From the NCBI GenBank assembly GCA_947650365.1, contig CANTAL010000131.1:800460-864459 (forward strand): DNA of 64,000 nt, read 5' to 3'. The position numbers and the translations under genes were made by a program. Source of the DNA: Chamaelirium japonicum (Eukaryota > Streptophyta > Magnoliopsida > Liliales > Melanthiaceae). Each line of letters begins with the position of its first letter. Position 1 is the stretch's first letter. The notes under the pieces were generated by a model. That model ran no database searches and had not been told where the DNA came from. It was given only the letters and a program-made list of their open reading frames with translations. This document shows positions 35,958 to 49,434 of the stretch, piece after piece.

Positions 35958-36647
35958 AATTCATTCGCACGAAGGTATCCATTCTAATTCATTCGTACGA
36001 TCCATTCTAATTCATTCGTACAAATATATCCACTCTAATTCATTCATACTATCCATTCTAATTCATTCGCACGAATGTATCCATTCTAATTCATTCGTAC
36101 GATCCATGCTAATTCATTCGCACGATCCATTCTAATTCATTCGCTTGAATGTATCCATTCTATTTCATTCGTATGATCCAGATCCATTCTAATTCATTCG
36201 TACGATCCATTCTAATTCATTCGTACAATCCATTCTTATTCATTCGTATGATCCATTTTTACTCATTCGTACGATCCATTCTAATTTATTTGCACGAATA
36301 TATCCATTCTAATTCATTCATACGATCCATTCAAATTTATTCATACGATCTATTCTAATTCTTTCGCACGAATGTATCCATTCTAATTCATTCGTACGAT
36401 CCATTCTAATTAATTCATACGATCCATTCTAATTCATTCATACAATCCATTCTAATTCTTTCACACGATCCATTCTAATTCATTCGTACGATCCATTCTA
36501 ATTCATTCATACGATCCATTCTAATTCATTCGTACAATCCATTCTATTTCATTCGTACGATCGCACGATCCATTCTAATTCATTTGTACGATCCATTCTA
36601 ATTCATAAGTACGATCCATTCTTTTTCATTCGTACGATCCATTCTAA
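35958..36647 (-). repeat. - satellite block
   Basis: Reverse units. A 69-codon open frame at 36,149-36,358 closely resembles frames on the opposite strand near 49,700-49,950 and 59,300-59,510. This similarity reflects an inverted relative of the same higher-order string, not a gene family. Confidence 0.88.
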
Positions 36648-37194
36648 TAAAATAGAATGGATTGTACGAATGAATTAGAATGGATCGTACGAATGAATTC
36701 GAATAGATCGGGTGAAAAAATTAGAATGGATTGTATGAATGAATTAGAATGGATCGTATGAATGAATTAGAATGGATCGTACGAAGGAATTAGAATGGAT
36801 ACATTCGTGCGAATGAATTAGAATGGATCGTACGAATGAAATAGAATGGATACATTCATGCGAATGAATTAGAATTGATCGTACGAATGAATTAGAATAG
36901 ATTGTGCGAATGAATTAGAATGGATCGTACGAATGAATTTGAATGGATACATTCATGCGAATGAATTAGAATGGATCGTATGAATGAATTAGAGTGGATA
37001 CATTCGTATGAATGAATTAGAATGGATCGTACGAAGGAATTAGAATGGATACATTCGTGCGAATGAACTATAATGGATCGTACGAATGAATTAGAATGGA
37101 TACATTCGTGCGAATGAATTAGAATGGATCGTATGAATGAATTAGAATGGATCGTACTTATGAATTAGAATGGATCGTACGAATGAAATAGAAT
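36648..37194 (+). repeat. + satellite block rich in 28-bp units
   Basis: Forward units, with 28-bp forms near 36,790, 36,850, 36,950, 37,000, 37,055 and 37,100, the highest density seen in a + block. Confidence 0.88.
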
Positions 37195-38931
37195 ACGATC
37201 CATTCTCACTCATTAGCACGATCCATTCTAATTCATTCGTACGACCAATTCTAATTCATTAATACAATCCAATCTAATTCATTCATACGATCCATTCTAA
37301 TTCATTCGCACGAATGTATCCATTCTAATTCATTCGTACGATCCATTCTTATTCATTCGTACGATCTATTCTAATTCATTCATACGATCCATTTTAATTC
37401 ATTCGTACGATCCATTCTAATTTATTCGCACGATCCATTCTAATTCATTCATACGAATGTATCCATTCTAATTCATTCATACGATCCATTCTAATTCATT
37501 CGCACGATCCATTCTAATTCATTCGTACGAATGAATCCATTCTAATTTATTTGTACGATCTATTCTAATTCATTCGTACAATCCATTCTATTTCATTCGT
37601 ACGATCCATTCTTACTCATTCATACGATGATCCATTCTAATTCCTTCTTACGATCCATTCTAATTTATACGCACGAATTTATCCATTCTACTTCATTCTA
37701 ATTCATTCCTAAGATCCATTCTAATTCATTCGCACGAATGTATCCATTCTAATTCATTCGTACGATCCATTCTAATTCATTCATACGATCCATTCTAATT
37801 CATTCGCACGATCCATTCGAATTCACTCATACGATCCACTCTAATTCATTCGTATGATCCATTCTAATTCATTCGTACAATCCATTCTATTTCATTTGTA
37901 CGATTCATTCTTACTCATTCATACTATCCATTCTAATTCATTCGTACGATCCATTCTAATTCATTCGCACGAATGTATCCATCATTTGTACGATCCATTC
38001 TAATTCATTCATACGATCCATTCTAATTCATTCGTACGATCCATTCTAATTCATTCATACGATCCAATCTAATTCATTCATACGATCCATTCTAATTCAT
38101 TCGTACGATCCATTCTAATTCATTCATACGATCCATTCGAATTCATTCGTACGAGCCATTCTAATTCATTCGTACAATTCTAATTCCTTTGTACGATCCA
38201 TTCTAATTCCTTTGTTCTAATTCATTCATACGATCCATTCTAATTCATTCGTACGATTCATTCTAACTCAATCCATTCTAATTCATTCGTACGATCCATT
38301 CTAATTCATTCGTACAATCTATTCTATTTTATTCGTACGATCCATTCTTACTCATTCGTACGATCCATTCTTATTCATTCGTACATACGATCCATTCTTA
38401 TTTATTTGCACGAATACATTCGTACGATCCATTCTTACTCATTCGTATGATCCATTCTAATTCATTCGCACGAATGTATCCATTCTAATTCATTCATACG
38501 ATCCATTCTAATTCATTCGCACAATCCATTCTAATTCATTCGCACGATCAATTCTAATTCATTCATACGATCCATTCTAATTCATTCGTACGATCCATTC
38601 TTACTCATTCGTATGATCCATTCTAATTCATTATCACGAATGTATCCATTCTAATTCATTCGTATCCATTCTAATTCATTCGTACGATCCATTCTAATTG
38701 ATTCGCACAATCTATTCTAATTCATTCATACGATCCATTCTAATTCATTCGTACGATCCATTCTAATTCATTCGCACGATCCATTCTAATTCATTAATAC
38801 GATCCATTCTAATTCATTCGTACGACGCACGATCCATTCTAATTCATTCATACGATCCAATCTAATTCATTCATACGATCCATTCTAATTCATTCGTATG
38901 TATCCATTCTAATTCATTCATACGATCCATT
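37195..38931 (-). repeat. - satellite block (1.7 kb)
   Basis: About 75 reverse units. The marker GTACGACGCAC at 38,820-38,830 opens a string nearly identical to 12,532-12,640. The right switch, CATACGATCCATTGAATTAG, occurs again at 43,206 (offset 4,285 bp) with matching flanks. Confidence 0.89.
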
Positions 38932-41900
38932 GAATTAGAATGGATATATTCGTGCAAATAAATTAGAATGGTTCATACGAATGACTAAGAATAGATTGTA
39001 TGAATGAATTAGAAAGGATCATATGAATGAATTAGAATGGATCGTGCGAATGAATTCGAATGGATCGTGCGAATGAAATAGAATGGATACAAAAGAATTA
39101 GAATGGATCATACGAATGAATTAGAATGGATCATATGAGTAAATTCGAATAGATCGTGCGAATGAATTAGAATGGATTTTATGAATGAATTAGAATGGAT
39201 CGTGCTAATGAGTTAAGAATGGATCGTACGAAGGAATTAGAATGAATCGTACGAAGGAATTAGAATGGATCGTACGAATGAGTTAGAATGGATTATACGA
39301 ATGAATTAGAATGGATCGTACGAATGAATTAGAATGGATACATTCGTGCGAATGAATTTGAATAGATCATACGAATGAATAAGAAATGGATCATACGAAT
39401 GAATTAGAATGGATGGTACGAATGAATTAGAATGGATCGTACGAATGAATTAGAATGGATGGTACGAATGAACTAGAATGGATCGTGCGAATGAATTAGA
39501 ATGGATTTTATGAATGAATTAGAATGGATCGTACGAAGGAATTTGAATGGATCGTACGAATGAACTAGAATGGATTATACGAATGAATTAGAATGGATCG
39601 TATGAATGAATTAGAATGGATCGTACAAATGAATTAGAATGGATACATTCGTGCGAATGAATTAGAATGGATCATACGAATGAGTAAGAAATGGATCGTA
39701 CGAATGAATTAGAATGGATGGTACGAATGAATTAGAATGGATCGTACGAATGAATTAGAATGGATGGTACGAATGAACTAGAATGGATCGTACGAATGAA
39801 TTAGAATGGATCGTACGAATGAATTAGAATGGATTCTGCGAATGAATTAGAATGGATACATTCGTGCGTAGAATGGATCGTATGAATGAATTAGATTGGA
39901 TCGTGTGAAAGAATTAGAATGGATTGTATGAATGAATTAGAATGGATCGTACGAATGAATTAGAATGGATCGTACGAATGAATTAGAATGGATCGTGCGT
40001 CGTACGACTGAATTAGAATGGATTGTATTAATGAATTAGAATGGATCGTGCGAATGAATTAGAATGGATCATACGAATGAGTAAGAATGGATTGTATGAA
40101 TGAATTAGAATGGATCGTATGAATGAATTAGAATGGATCGTACGAATGAATTAGAATGGATTGTACGTATCAATTAGAATGGATACATTCGTGCGAATGA
40201 ATTAGAATGGATCGTATGAATGAATTAGAATGGATCGTATGAATGAATTAGAATGGATCGTACAAAGGAATTAGAATGGATCGTATGAATGAATTAGAAT
40301 AGATTGTGCGAATGAATTAGAATGGATCGTATGAATGAATTAGAATGGATCGTACGAATGAATTAGAATGGAATGGATTGTACGAATAAATTAGAATGGA
40401 TCATGCGAATGAATTAGAATGGATTGTACGAATAAATTCGAATGGATCGTACGAATGAATTAGAATGGATCGTACGAATGAATTAGAATGGATCGTACAA
40501 AGGAATTCGAATGGATCATACGAATGAATTATAATGGGTCGTACAAAGGAATTAGAATGGATCGTACGAAGGAATTAGAATGGATTGTACGAAGGAATTA
40601 GAATGGATACATTCGTGCGAATGAATTAGAAAAGATCATATGAATGAATTAGAATGGATCGTATGAATGAATTATAATGGATATATTCGTGCAAATAAAT
40701 TAGAATGGATCATACGAATGAGTAATAATGGATTGTACGAATGAATTAGAATGGATCGTATGAATGAATTAGAATGGATTGTACGAATGAATTAGAATGG
40801 ATCGTACGAATGAATTAGAATGGATCATACGAATGAATTAGAATGGATACATTCGTGCGTAGAATGGATCGTACGAATGAATTAGAATGGATCATGTGAA
40901 AGAATTAGAATGGATTGTATGAATGAATTAGAATGGATGGTATGAATGAATTAGAATGGATCGTACGAATGAATTAGAATGGATTGTATGAATGAATTAG
41001 AATGGATCGTGCATTATACGAATGAATTAGAATGGATCGTATTAATGAATTAGAATGGATCGTATTAATGAATTAGAATGGATCGTGCGAATGAATTAGA
41101 ATGGATCATACGAATGAATTAGAATGGATCGTATAAATGAATTAGAATGGATGCATATGAATGAATTAGAATGGATCGTATGAATGAATTAGATTGGATC
41201 GTACGAATGAATTAGAATGGATCGTACGAATGAATTAGAATGGATCGTATGAATGAATTAGAATGGATCGTACGAAGGAATTAGAATGGATCGTACGAAT
41301 GAATTAGAATGGATCGTATGAATGAATTAGATTGGATCGTATGAATGAATTAGAACGATCATATGAATGAATTAGATTGGATACATTCGTGCGAATGAAT
41401 TAGAATGGATCATACGACTGAGTAAGAAATGGATCGTACGAATGAATTAGAATGGATTGTACGAAGAAATTAGAATGGATCGTACGAATGAATTAGAATG
41501 GATCGTACGAATGAATTAGAATGGATTGTGCGAATGAATTAGAATGGATACATTCGTGCGTAGAATGGATCGTACGAATGAATTAGAATGGATCGTGTGA
41601 AAGAATTAGAATGGATTGTATGATTGAATTAGAATGTATCGTATGAATGAATTAGAATGGATCGTACGAATGAATTAGAATGGATCGTACGAATGAATTA
41701 GAATGGATCGTGCGTCGTACGAATGAATTAGAATTGATCGTATTAATGAATTAGAATGTATCGTACGAATGAATTAGAATGGATCGTACGAATGAATTAG
41801 AATGGATCCTATGAATAAATTAGAATGGATACATACGAATGAATTAGAATGGATCGTATGAATGAATTAGATTGCATCGTATGAATGAATTAGAATGGAT

Positions 41901-41947
41901 CGTATGAATGAATTAGAATAGATCGTACGAATGAATTAGAATGGATC
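38932..41947 (+). repeat. Long + block (3.0 kb) of nested higher-order repeats
   Basis: About 130 forward units, almost all belonging to two higher-order repeat sets listed separately. Starts with a 28-bp unit with linker ATATATTCGTGC, as does the + block at 43,216. Confidence 0.92.
39160..39850 (+). repeat. 305-329-bp higher-order repeat, two copies
   Basis: A 24-bp unit with AAGAAATGG at 39,381 recurs at 39,686 (305 bp), and a GGATTTTATG unit at 39,171 recurs at 39,500 (329 bp). 305 equals 28 + 24 + 11 x 23. The 24-bp difference is one extra unit (GAGTTAAGAATGG) in the first copy. The rare GGATGGTACG linker appears twice per copy. Confidence 0.87.
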
Positions 41948-41950
41948 TCT
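39850..41950 (+). repeat. 700-990-bp higher-order repeat, three copies
   Basis: The deleted join TTCGTGCGTAGAATGG lies at 39,861, 40,852 and 41,553. Each is followed by a GTGAAAGAATTAG unit and then by the short-unit marker GTGCGTCGTAC (39,995 and 41,710) or its decayed form GTGCATTATAC (41,009), 134, 157 and 157 bp on. The missing 23 bp in the first copy is one unit. Confidence 0.88.
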
Positions 41951-43215
41951 AATTCATTCATACGATCCTTTCTAATTCATTCATACAATCCATTCTATTT
42001 CTTTCACACGATCAATTCGAATTCATTCGTACGATCCATTCTAATTCATTCATACAATCCATTCTAATTCATTCGCACGATCCATTCTAATTCATTCGTA
42101 CAATCAATTCCATTCTAATTTATTCGTACGATCCTTTCTAATTTATTCATACGATCCATTCTAATTCATTCGCACAATCTATTCTAATTCATTCGTATGA
42201 TCCATTCTAATTCCTTTGTACGATCCATTCTAATTCATTCATACGATCCATTCTAATTCATTCGTACGATCCATTGTAATTTATTCGCACGAATGTATCC
42301 ATTCTAATTGATACGTACAATCCATTCTAATTCATTCGTACGATCCATTCTAATTCTTTTGCACGATCCATTATAATTTATTCGTACGATCCATTCTATT
42401 TCATTCGTACGATCCATTCTAATTCATTCATACGATCCATTCTAATTCATTCATATGATCCATTCTAATTCATTCGTATGTATCCATTCTAATTCATTCA
42501 TACGATCCATTCTAATTCATTCGTACGATCCATTCTAATTCATTCGTACGATCCATTCTATTTCATTTGCACGATCCATTCTTACTCATTCGTACGATCC
42601 ATTCTAATTCATTCGCATGAATGTATCCATTCTAATTCATTCGCACGATCTATTCTAATTCATTCGTACAATCCATTCTATTTCATTCGTACGATCCATT
42701 CTTACTTATTCGTATGATCCATTCTAATTTATTCGCACGAATGTATCCATTCTAATTCATTCGTACGTTCCATTCTAATTCATTCGCACGATCTATTCTT
42801 ACACATTCGTACGATCCATTCTAATTCATTCGCACGATCCATTCTAATTCATTAATACGATCCATTCTTACTCATTCGTATGATCCATTCTAATTCATTT
42901 GCACGAATATATCCATTCTAATTCATTCTACGATCCATTCTAATTCATTCGTACGATCCATTCTAATTCATTCGCATGATCCATTCTAATTCATTCGTAC
43001 GATCCATTCTATTTCATTCGTATGATCCATTCTAATTCATTCATACGATCCATTCTAATTCATTCATACGATCTATTCTAATTCATTCATACGATCCAAT
43101 CTAATTCATTCATACGATCCATTCTAATTCATTCGTACGATCTATTCTAATTCATTCATACGATCCATTCTAATTCATTCGTATGTATCCATTCTAATTT
43201 ATTCATACGATCCAT
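41948..43215 (-). repeat. - satellite block
   Basis: About 55 reverse units. It begins abruptly at GGATCTCTAATTC. The last 100 bp match the end of the - block at 38,931. Confidence 0.89.
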
Positions 43216-44695
43216 TGAATTAGAATGGATATATTCGTGCAAATGAATTAGAATGGATCATACGAATGAGTAAGAATGGATTGTATGAATGAATTAGAAT
43301 GGATCGTACGAATGAAATAGAATGGATTATACGAATGAATTAGAATGGATCGTACGAATGAATTAGAATAGATTGTATGAATGAATTAGAATGGATCGTA
43401 CGAATGAATTAGAATGGATCGTACGAATAAATTAGAATGGATACATTCGTGCGAAAGAATTAGAATAGATCGTATGAATGAATTAGAATGGATCGTGCGA
43501 ATGAATTAGAATGGATCATACGAAGGAATTAGAATGGATCGTACGAATGAATTAGAATGGATCGTACGAATGAATTAGAATGGATCATACGAATGAGTAA
43601 GAATGGATCGTACGAATGAAATAGAATGGATTATACGAATGAATTAGAATGGATCGTACGAATGGATTAGAATGGATCGTATGAATAAATTAGAATGGAA
43701 CGTATGAATGAATTAGAATGGATCGTACGAATGAAATATAATGGATTGTACGAATGAATTAGAATGGATCGTACGAATGAATTAGAATGGATCGTACGAA
43801 TGAATTAGAATGGATCGTACGAATAAGTAAGAATGGATCGTACGAATGAAATAGAATGGATTGTACGAATGAATTAGAATGGATCGTACGAATGAATTAG
43901 AATGGATACATTCGTGCAAAAGAATTAGAATGGATTGTATGAATGAATTAGAATGGATCGTATGAATGAATTAGATTGGATCGTATGAATGAATTAGAAT
44001 GGATCGTGCGTCGTACGAATGAATTATAATGGATCGTATTAATGAATTAGAATGGATTGTGCGAATAAATTAGAATGGATCGTACGAATGAATTAGAATG
44101 GATCGTATGAATGAATTAGAATTGATCGTGCGAATGAATTAGAATGGATCGTACGATTGAATTAGAATGGATACGAATGAATTAGAATGGATACATTCGT
44201 GCGAATGAATTAGAATGGATCATACGAATGAGTAAGAATGGATCGTACGAATGAATTAGAATGGATCGTATGAATGAATTAGAATTGATCGTGCGAATGA
44301 ATTAGAATGGATTGTGCGAATGAGTTAGAATGGATCGTACGAATGAATTAGAATGGATACATTCATGCGAATAAATTAGAATGGATCATACGAATGAGTA
44401 AGAATGGATCGTACGAATGTATTCGTGCAAATGAATTAGAATGGATCGTATGTAAGAATGAATTAGAATGGATCATACGAATGAGTAAGAATGGATCGTA
44501 CGTATGAAATAGAATGGATTGTACGAATGAATTAGAATGGATCGTACGAATGAATTAAAATGGATCTGGATCGTACGAATGAAATAGAATGGATACATTC
44601 GTGCGAATGAATTAGAATGGATCATGCGAATGAATTAGAATGGATCGTACGAATGAATTAGAATGGATCGTATGAATGAATTAGAATGGATCGTG
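43216..44695 (+). repeat. + satellite block
   Basis: About 63 forward units. GTAAG/AATAG pairs lie near 43,590, 43,825 and 44,480. Marker GTGCGTCGTAC at 44,006-44,016. Most of 43,950-44,565 is duplicated downstream. Confidence 0.9.
43950..44565 (+). repeat. First copy of a 0.6-kb duplication (offset 3,291 bp)
   Basis: From a TAGATTGG core through GTGCGTCGTAC (44,006), a GTATTAATG unit, the short unit GGATACGAATG, a 28-bp unit, GTAAG, and the truncated GTACGAATGTATTCG (44,411). The same order is found from about 47,241. The offset is 3,291 bp at both ends, so there is no net length change across 400 bp; one unit differs near the right end. Confidence 0.9.
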
Positions 44696-45553
44696 TATCC
44701 ATTCTAATTCATTCGTACGATCCATTCCAATTCATAAGTACGATCCATTCTAATTCATTCATACGATCCATTCTAATTCATTCATACGATCCATTCTAAT
44801 TCATTCGCACGAATGTATCCATTCTAATTCATTCGTACGATCCATTCTATTTCATTCGTACGATCCATTCTAATTCATTCGTACGATCCATTCTAATTCA
44901 TTCGCACGATCTATTCTAATTCATTCGCACGATCCATTGTAATTCATTCGCACAATCCATTCTAATTCATTTGTACGATCCATTGTAATTCATTCGCACG
45001 ATCCATTCTAATTCATTCGCACGAATGTATCCATTCTATTTCATTCGTACGATCCAGATCCATTCTAATTCATTCGTACGATCCATTCTAATTCATTCGT
45101 GCAATCCATTCTATTTCATTTGTACGATCTATTCTTACTCATTCGTACGATCCATTCTATTTCATTTGTACGATCCATTCTAATTCATTCGTACGATCCT
45201 TTCGAATTCATTCGTACGATCCATTCTAATTCATTCGTACAATCCATTCTATTTCATTCGTACAATCCATTCTAATTCATTCATACGATCCATTCTAATT
45301 CATTCATACGATCCATTCTAATTCATTCGTACGATCCATTCTAATTCATTCGTACAATCCATTCTATTTCATTCGTACGATCCATTCTTACTCATTCGTA
45401 TGATCCATTCTAATTCATTCGTACGATCCATTCTAATTCATTCGTACGTTCATACGATCCATTCTAATTCATTCAGACGATCTATTCTAATTCATTCGCA
45501 CAATCTATTCTAATTCATTCGTTACGATCCATTCTAATTCTCCATTCTAATTA
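44696..45553 (-). repeat. - satellite block
   Basis: About 37 reverse units. It starts like the - blocks at 51,800 and 61,571 (GTATCC, then units with TTCATAAGTACG), so it is a relative of the large duplication. It ends in a near-palindrome. Confidence 0.88.
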
Positions 45554-45568
45554 ATGAATTAGAATGGA
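45541..45568. repeat. Core-centred inverted repeat at a strand switch
   Basis: Arms 45,541-45,552 and 45,557-45,568 (12 bases each, exact) flank the 4-base spacer AATG. The turn-around is in the core AATT, not the linker. Confidence 0.9.
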
Positions 45569-46459
45569 TTGTACGAATGAATTAGAATGGATCATATGAA
45601 TGAATTAGAATGGATCGTGCGAATGAAATAGAATGGATCGTACGAATGAATTAGAATGGATCGTATGAATGAATTAGAATAGATACATACGAATGAATTA
45701 GAATGGATCGTATGAATGAATTAGATTGGATCGTACGAATAAATTAGAATGGAATGGATTGTACGAATGAATTAGAATGGATCATGCGAATGAATTAGAA
45801 TGGATTGTACAAATGAATTAGAATGGATCGTACGAATGAATTAGAATGGATCGTGTGAAAGAATTAGAATAGATTGTTTGAATGAATTAGAATGGATCGT
45901 ATGAATGAATTAGAATTGATCGTGCGAATGAAATAGAATGGATCGTACGAATGAATTAGAATGGATACATTCATATGAATGAATTAGAATGGATCGTGCG
46001 AATGAATTAGAATGGATTGTATGAATGAATTAGAATGGATCGTGCGTCGTACGAATGAATTAGAATGGATTGTATTAATGAATTAGAATGGATCGTGCGA
46101 ATGAATTAGAATGGATCATACGAATGAATTAGAACGGATCGTATGAATGAATTAGAATGGATACATACGAATGAATTAGAATGGATCGTATGAATAAATT
46201 AGATTGGATCGTATGAATGAATTAGAATGGATCATACGAATGAATTAGAATAGATCGTATGAATGAATTAGAATGAATTAGAATGGATTATACGAATGAA
46301 TTAGAATGGATACATTCGTGCAAAAGAATTAATGGATACATTCATGCGAATGAATTAGAATGGATCGTACGAATGAATTAGAATTGATCGTATGAATGAA
46401 TTAGAATGGATCGTACGAAGGAATTAGAATGGATCGTACGAAGGAATTAGAATGGATAC
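45569..46459 (+). repeat. + satellite block
   Basis: Forward units, with marker GTGCGTCGTAC at 46,042-46,052. A 5-bp duplication (GAATGGAATGG) near 45,752 makes a 28-bp unit of a different kind. A damaged join CAAAAGAATTAATGG lies near 46,322. Confidence 0.88.
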
Positions 46460-47195
46460 ACGATCCATTCTAATTCATTCATATGATCCATTCTAATTCA
46501 TTCGCACGATCCATTCTAATTCATTCGCACGAATGTATCTATTCTATTTCATTCGTACGATCTATTCTAATTCATTCGAACGATCAATTCTAATTCATTC
46601 GTACGATCCATTCTAATTCATTCATACAATCCATTCTTACTCATTCGTATGATCCATTCTAATTCATTTGCACGAATATATCTATTCTAATTCAATGGAT
46701 CGTATGAATGAATTAGAATGGATACATACGAATGAATTAGAATGGATCTTATGAATGAATTAGAATAGATCGTACGAATGAATTAGAATGGATCGTACGA
46801 ATGAATTAGAATTGATCGTACGAATTAATTAGAATAGATTGTGCGAATGAATTAGAATGGTGCGAATGAATTAGAATGGATCGTGCGAATGAATTAGAAT
46901 GGATCGTACGAATGAATTAGAATGGATCGCGTACAATCCATTCTATTTCATTCGTACGATCCATTCTTAACTCATTAGCACGATCCATTCTAATTCATTC
47001 ATAAAATCCATTCTAATTCATTCGCACGATCCATTCTTACTCATTCGTATGATCCATTCTAATTCATTTGCACGAATATATCCATTCTAATTCATTTGCA
47101 CGAATATATCCATTCTAATTCATTCATACAATCCATTCTTACTCATTCATATGATCCATTCTAATTCATTTGCACGAATATATCCATTCTAATTC
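46460..47195. repeat. Three short blocks with a duplicated switch
   Basis: - 46,460-46,694; + 46,695-46,930; - 46,931-47,195. The switch TTCTAATTCAATGG occurs at about 46,687 and 47,189, 502 bp apart, with matching flanks. The switch GGATCGCGTACAAT at 46,924 is the twin of that at 24,905 (offset 22,019 bp). Confidence 0.88.
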
Positions 47196-48887
47196 AATGG
47201 ATCGTATGAATGAATTAGAATGGATACATACGAATGAATTAGAATGGATCGTATGAATGAATTAGATTGGATCGTATGAATGAATTAGAATGGATCGTGC
47301 GTCGTACGAATGAATTAGAATGGATCGTATTAATGAATTAGAATGGATCGTGCGAATGAATTAGAATGGATCGTACGAATGAATTAGAATGGATCGTATG
47401 AATGAGTTAGAATAGATTGTGCGAATGAATTAGAATGGATCGTACGAATGAATTAGAATGGATACGAATGAATTAGAATGGATACATTCGTGCGAATGAA
47501 TTAGAATGGATCATACGAATGAGTAAGAATGGATCGTACGAATGAATTAGAATGGATCGTATGAATGAATTAGAATTGATCGTGCGAATGAATTAGAATG
47601 GATTGTGCGAATGAATTAGAATGGATCGTACGAATGAATTAGAATGGATACATTTGTGCGAATGAATTAGAATGGATCATACGAATGAGTAAGAATGGAT
47701 CGTACGAATGTATTCGTTCAAATGAATTAGAATAGATCGTATGTACGAATAAATTAGAATGGATCGTACGAATAAAATAGAATGGATTGTACGAATGAAT
47801 TAGAATGGATCGTACGAATGAATTAGAATGGATTGAATTAGAATGAATCGTACGAATGAATTAGAATGGATCGTATGAATGAATGAGAACAAAGGAATTA
47901 GAATGGATCGTACGAAGGAATTAGAATTGTACGAATGAATTAGAATGGCTCATACGAATGAATTAGAATGGATCGTATGAATGAATTAGAATGGATCTTA
48001 CGAATGAATTAGAATGGATCGTATGAATGAATTAGATTGGATCATACGAATGAATTAGAATGGATCGTATGAATGAATTAGAATGGATCGTACAAATGAT
48101 GGATACATTCGTGCGAATGAATTAGAATGGATCGTACGAATGAATTAGAATGGATCGTATGAATGAGTAAGAATGAATCGTACAAATGAAATAGAATGGA
48201 TTGTACGAATGAATTAGAATGGATCATACGAATGAATTAGAGTGGATCGTATGAGTGAATTCGAATGGATCGTGCGAATGAATTTGAATGGATCGTATGA
48301 ATGAATTAGAATGGATCGTACGAATGAATTAGAATGGATACATTCGTGCGAATGAATTAGAATGGATCGTACGAATGAATTAGAATGAATTAGAATGGAT
48401 AAATTCGTGCGTATAAATTAGAATGGATCGTAAGAAGGAATTAGAATGGATCATCGTATGAATGAGTAAGAATGTATCGTACGAATGAAATAGAATGGAT
48501 TGTACGAATGAATTAGAATGGATCGTACAAATAAATTAGAATGGATTCATTCGTGCGAATGAATTAGAATAGATCGTGCGAATGAATTAGAATTGATCGT
48601 ATGAATGAATTAGAATGGATACATTCGTATGAATGAATTAGAATGGATCGTGCGAATAAATTAGAAAGGATCGAACGAATGAATTAAAATGGATCGTATG
48701 AATGAATTAGAATAGATCATACGAATGAATAAGAATGGATCGTACGAATGAATTAGAATGGATACATTCGTGCGAATGAATTAGAATGGATCATATGAAT
48801 GAATTAGATAGGATCGTATTAATGAATTAGAATGGGTCGCACGAATGAATTAGAATGGATCGTGCTAATGAGTAAGAATGGATCGTA
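47196..48887 (+). repeat. + satellite block
   Basis: Forward units. 47,241-47,835 is the second copy of the 43,950-44,565 segment, with marker GTGCGTCGTAC at 47,297-47,307. The large segmental duplication begins at about 48,120. Truncated units lie near 47,825, 47,880 and 47,925. Confidence 0.89.
47241..47835 (+). repeat. Second copy of the 0.6-kb duplication
   Basis: Matches 43,950-44,565 in unit order. It differs by scattered substitutions and lacks one GTAAG-bearing unit near 47,750, where the first copy has it. Confidence 0.88.
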
Positions 48888-49434
48888 TTCTAATTCATTC
48901 GTACGATCCATTCTAATTCATAAGTACGATCCATTCTAATTCATTCATACGATCCATTCTAATTCATTCACACGAATGTATCCATTCTAATTCATTCGTA
49001 CGATCCATTATAGTTCATTCGCACGAATGTATCCATTCTAATTCCTTCGTACGATCCATTCTAATTCATTCATACGAATGTATCCATTCTAATTCATTCA
49101 TACGATCCATTCTAATTCATTCGCACGAATGTATCCATTCTAATTCATTCGTACGATCCATTCTAATTCATTCGCACAATCTATTCTAATTCATTCGTAC
49201 GATCAATTCTAATTCATTCGCACGAATGTATCCATTCTATTTCATTCGTACGATCCATTCTAATTCATTCGCACGAATGTATCCATTCTAATTCCTTCGT
49301 ACGATCCATTCTAATTCATTCATATGATCCATTCTAATTCATTCATACAATCCATTCTAATTCTTTCACACGATCTATTCGAATTCATTCGTACGATCCA
49401 TTCTAATTCATTCGTACAATCCATTCTATTTCAT
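48888..49434 (-). repeat. - block of copy 1
   Basis: Reverse units with 28-bp forms in high density, TTCATAAGTACG near 48,920 and a rare TATAGTTC core near 49,011. Its partner is 58,489-59,034. Confidence 0.9.
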
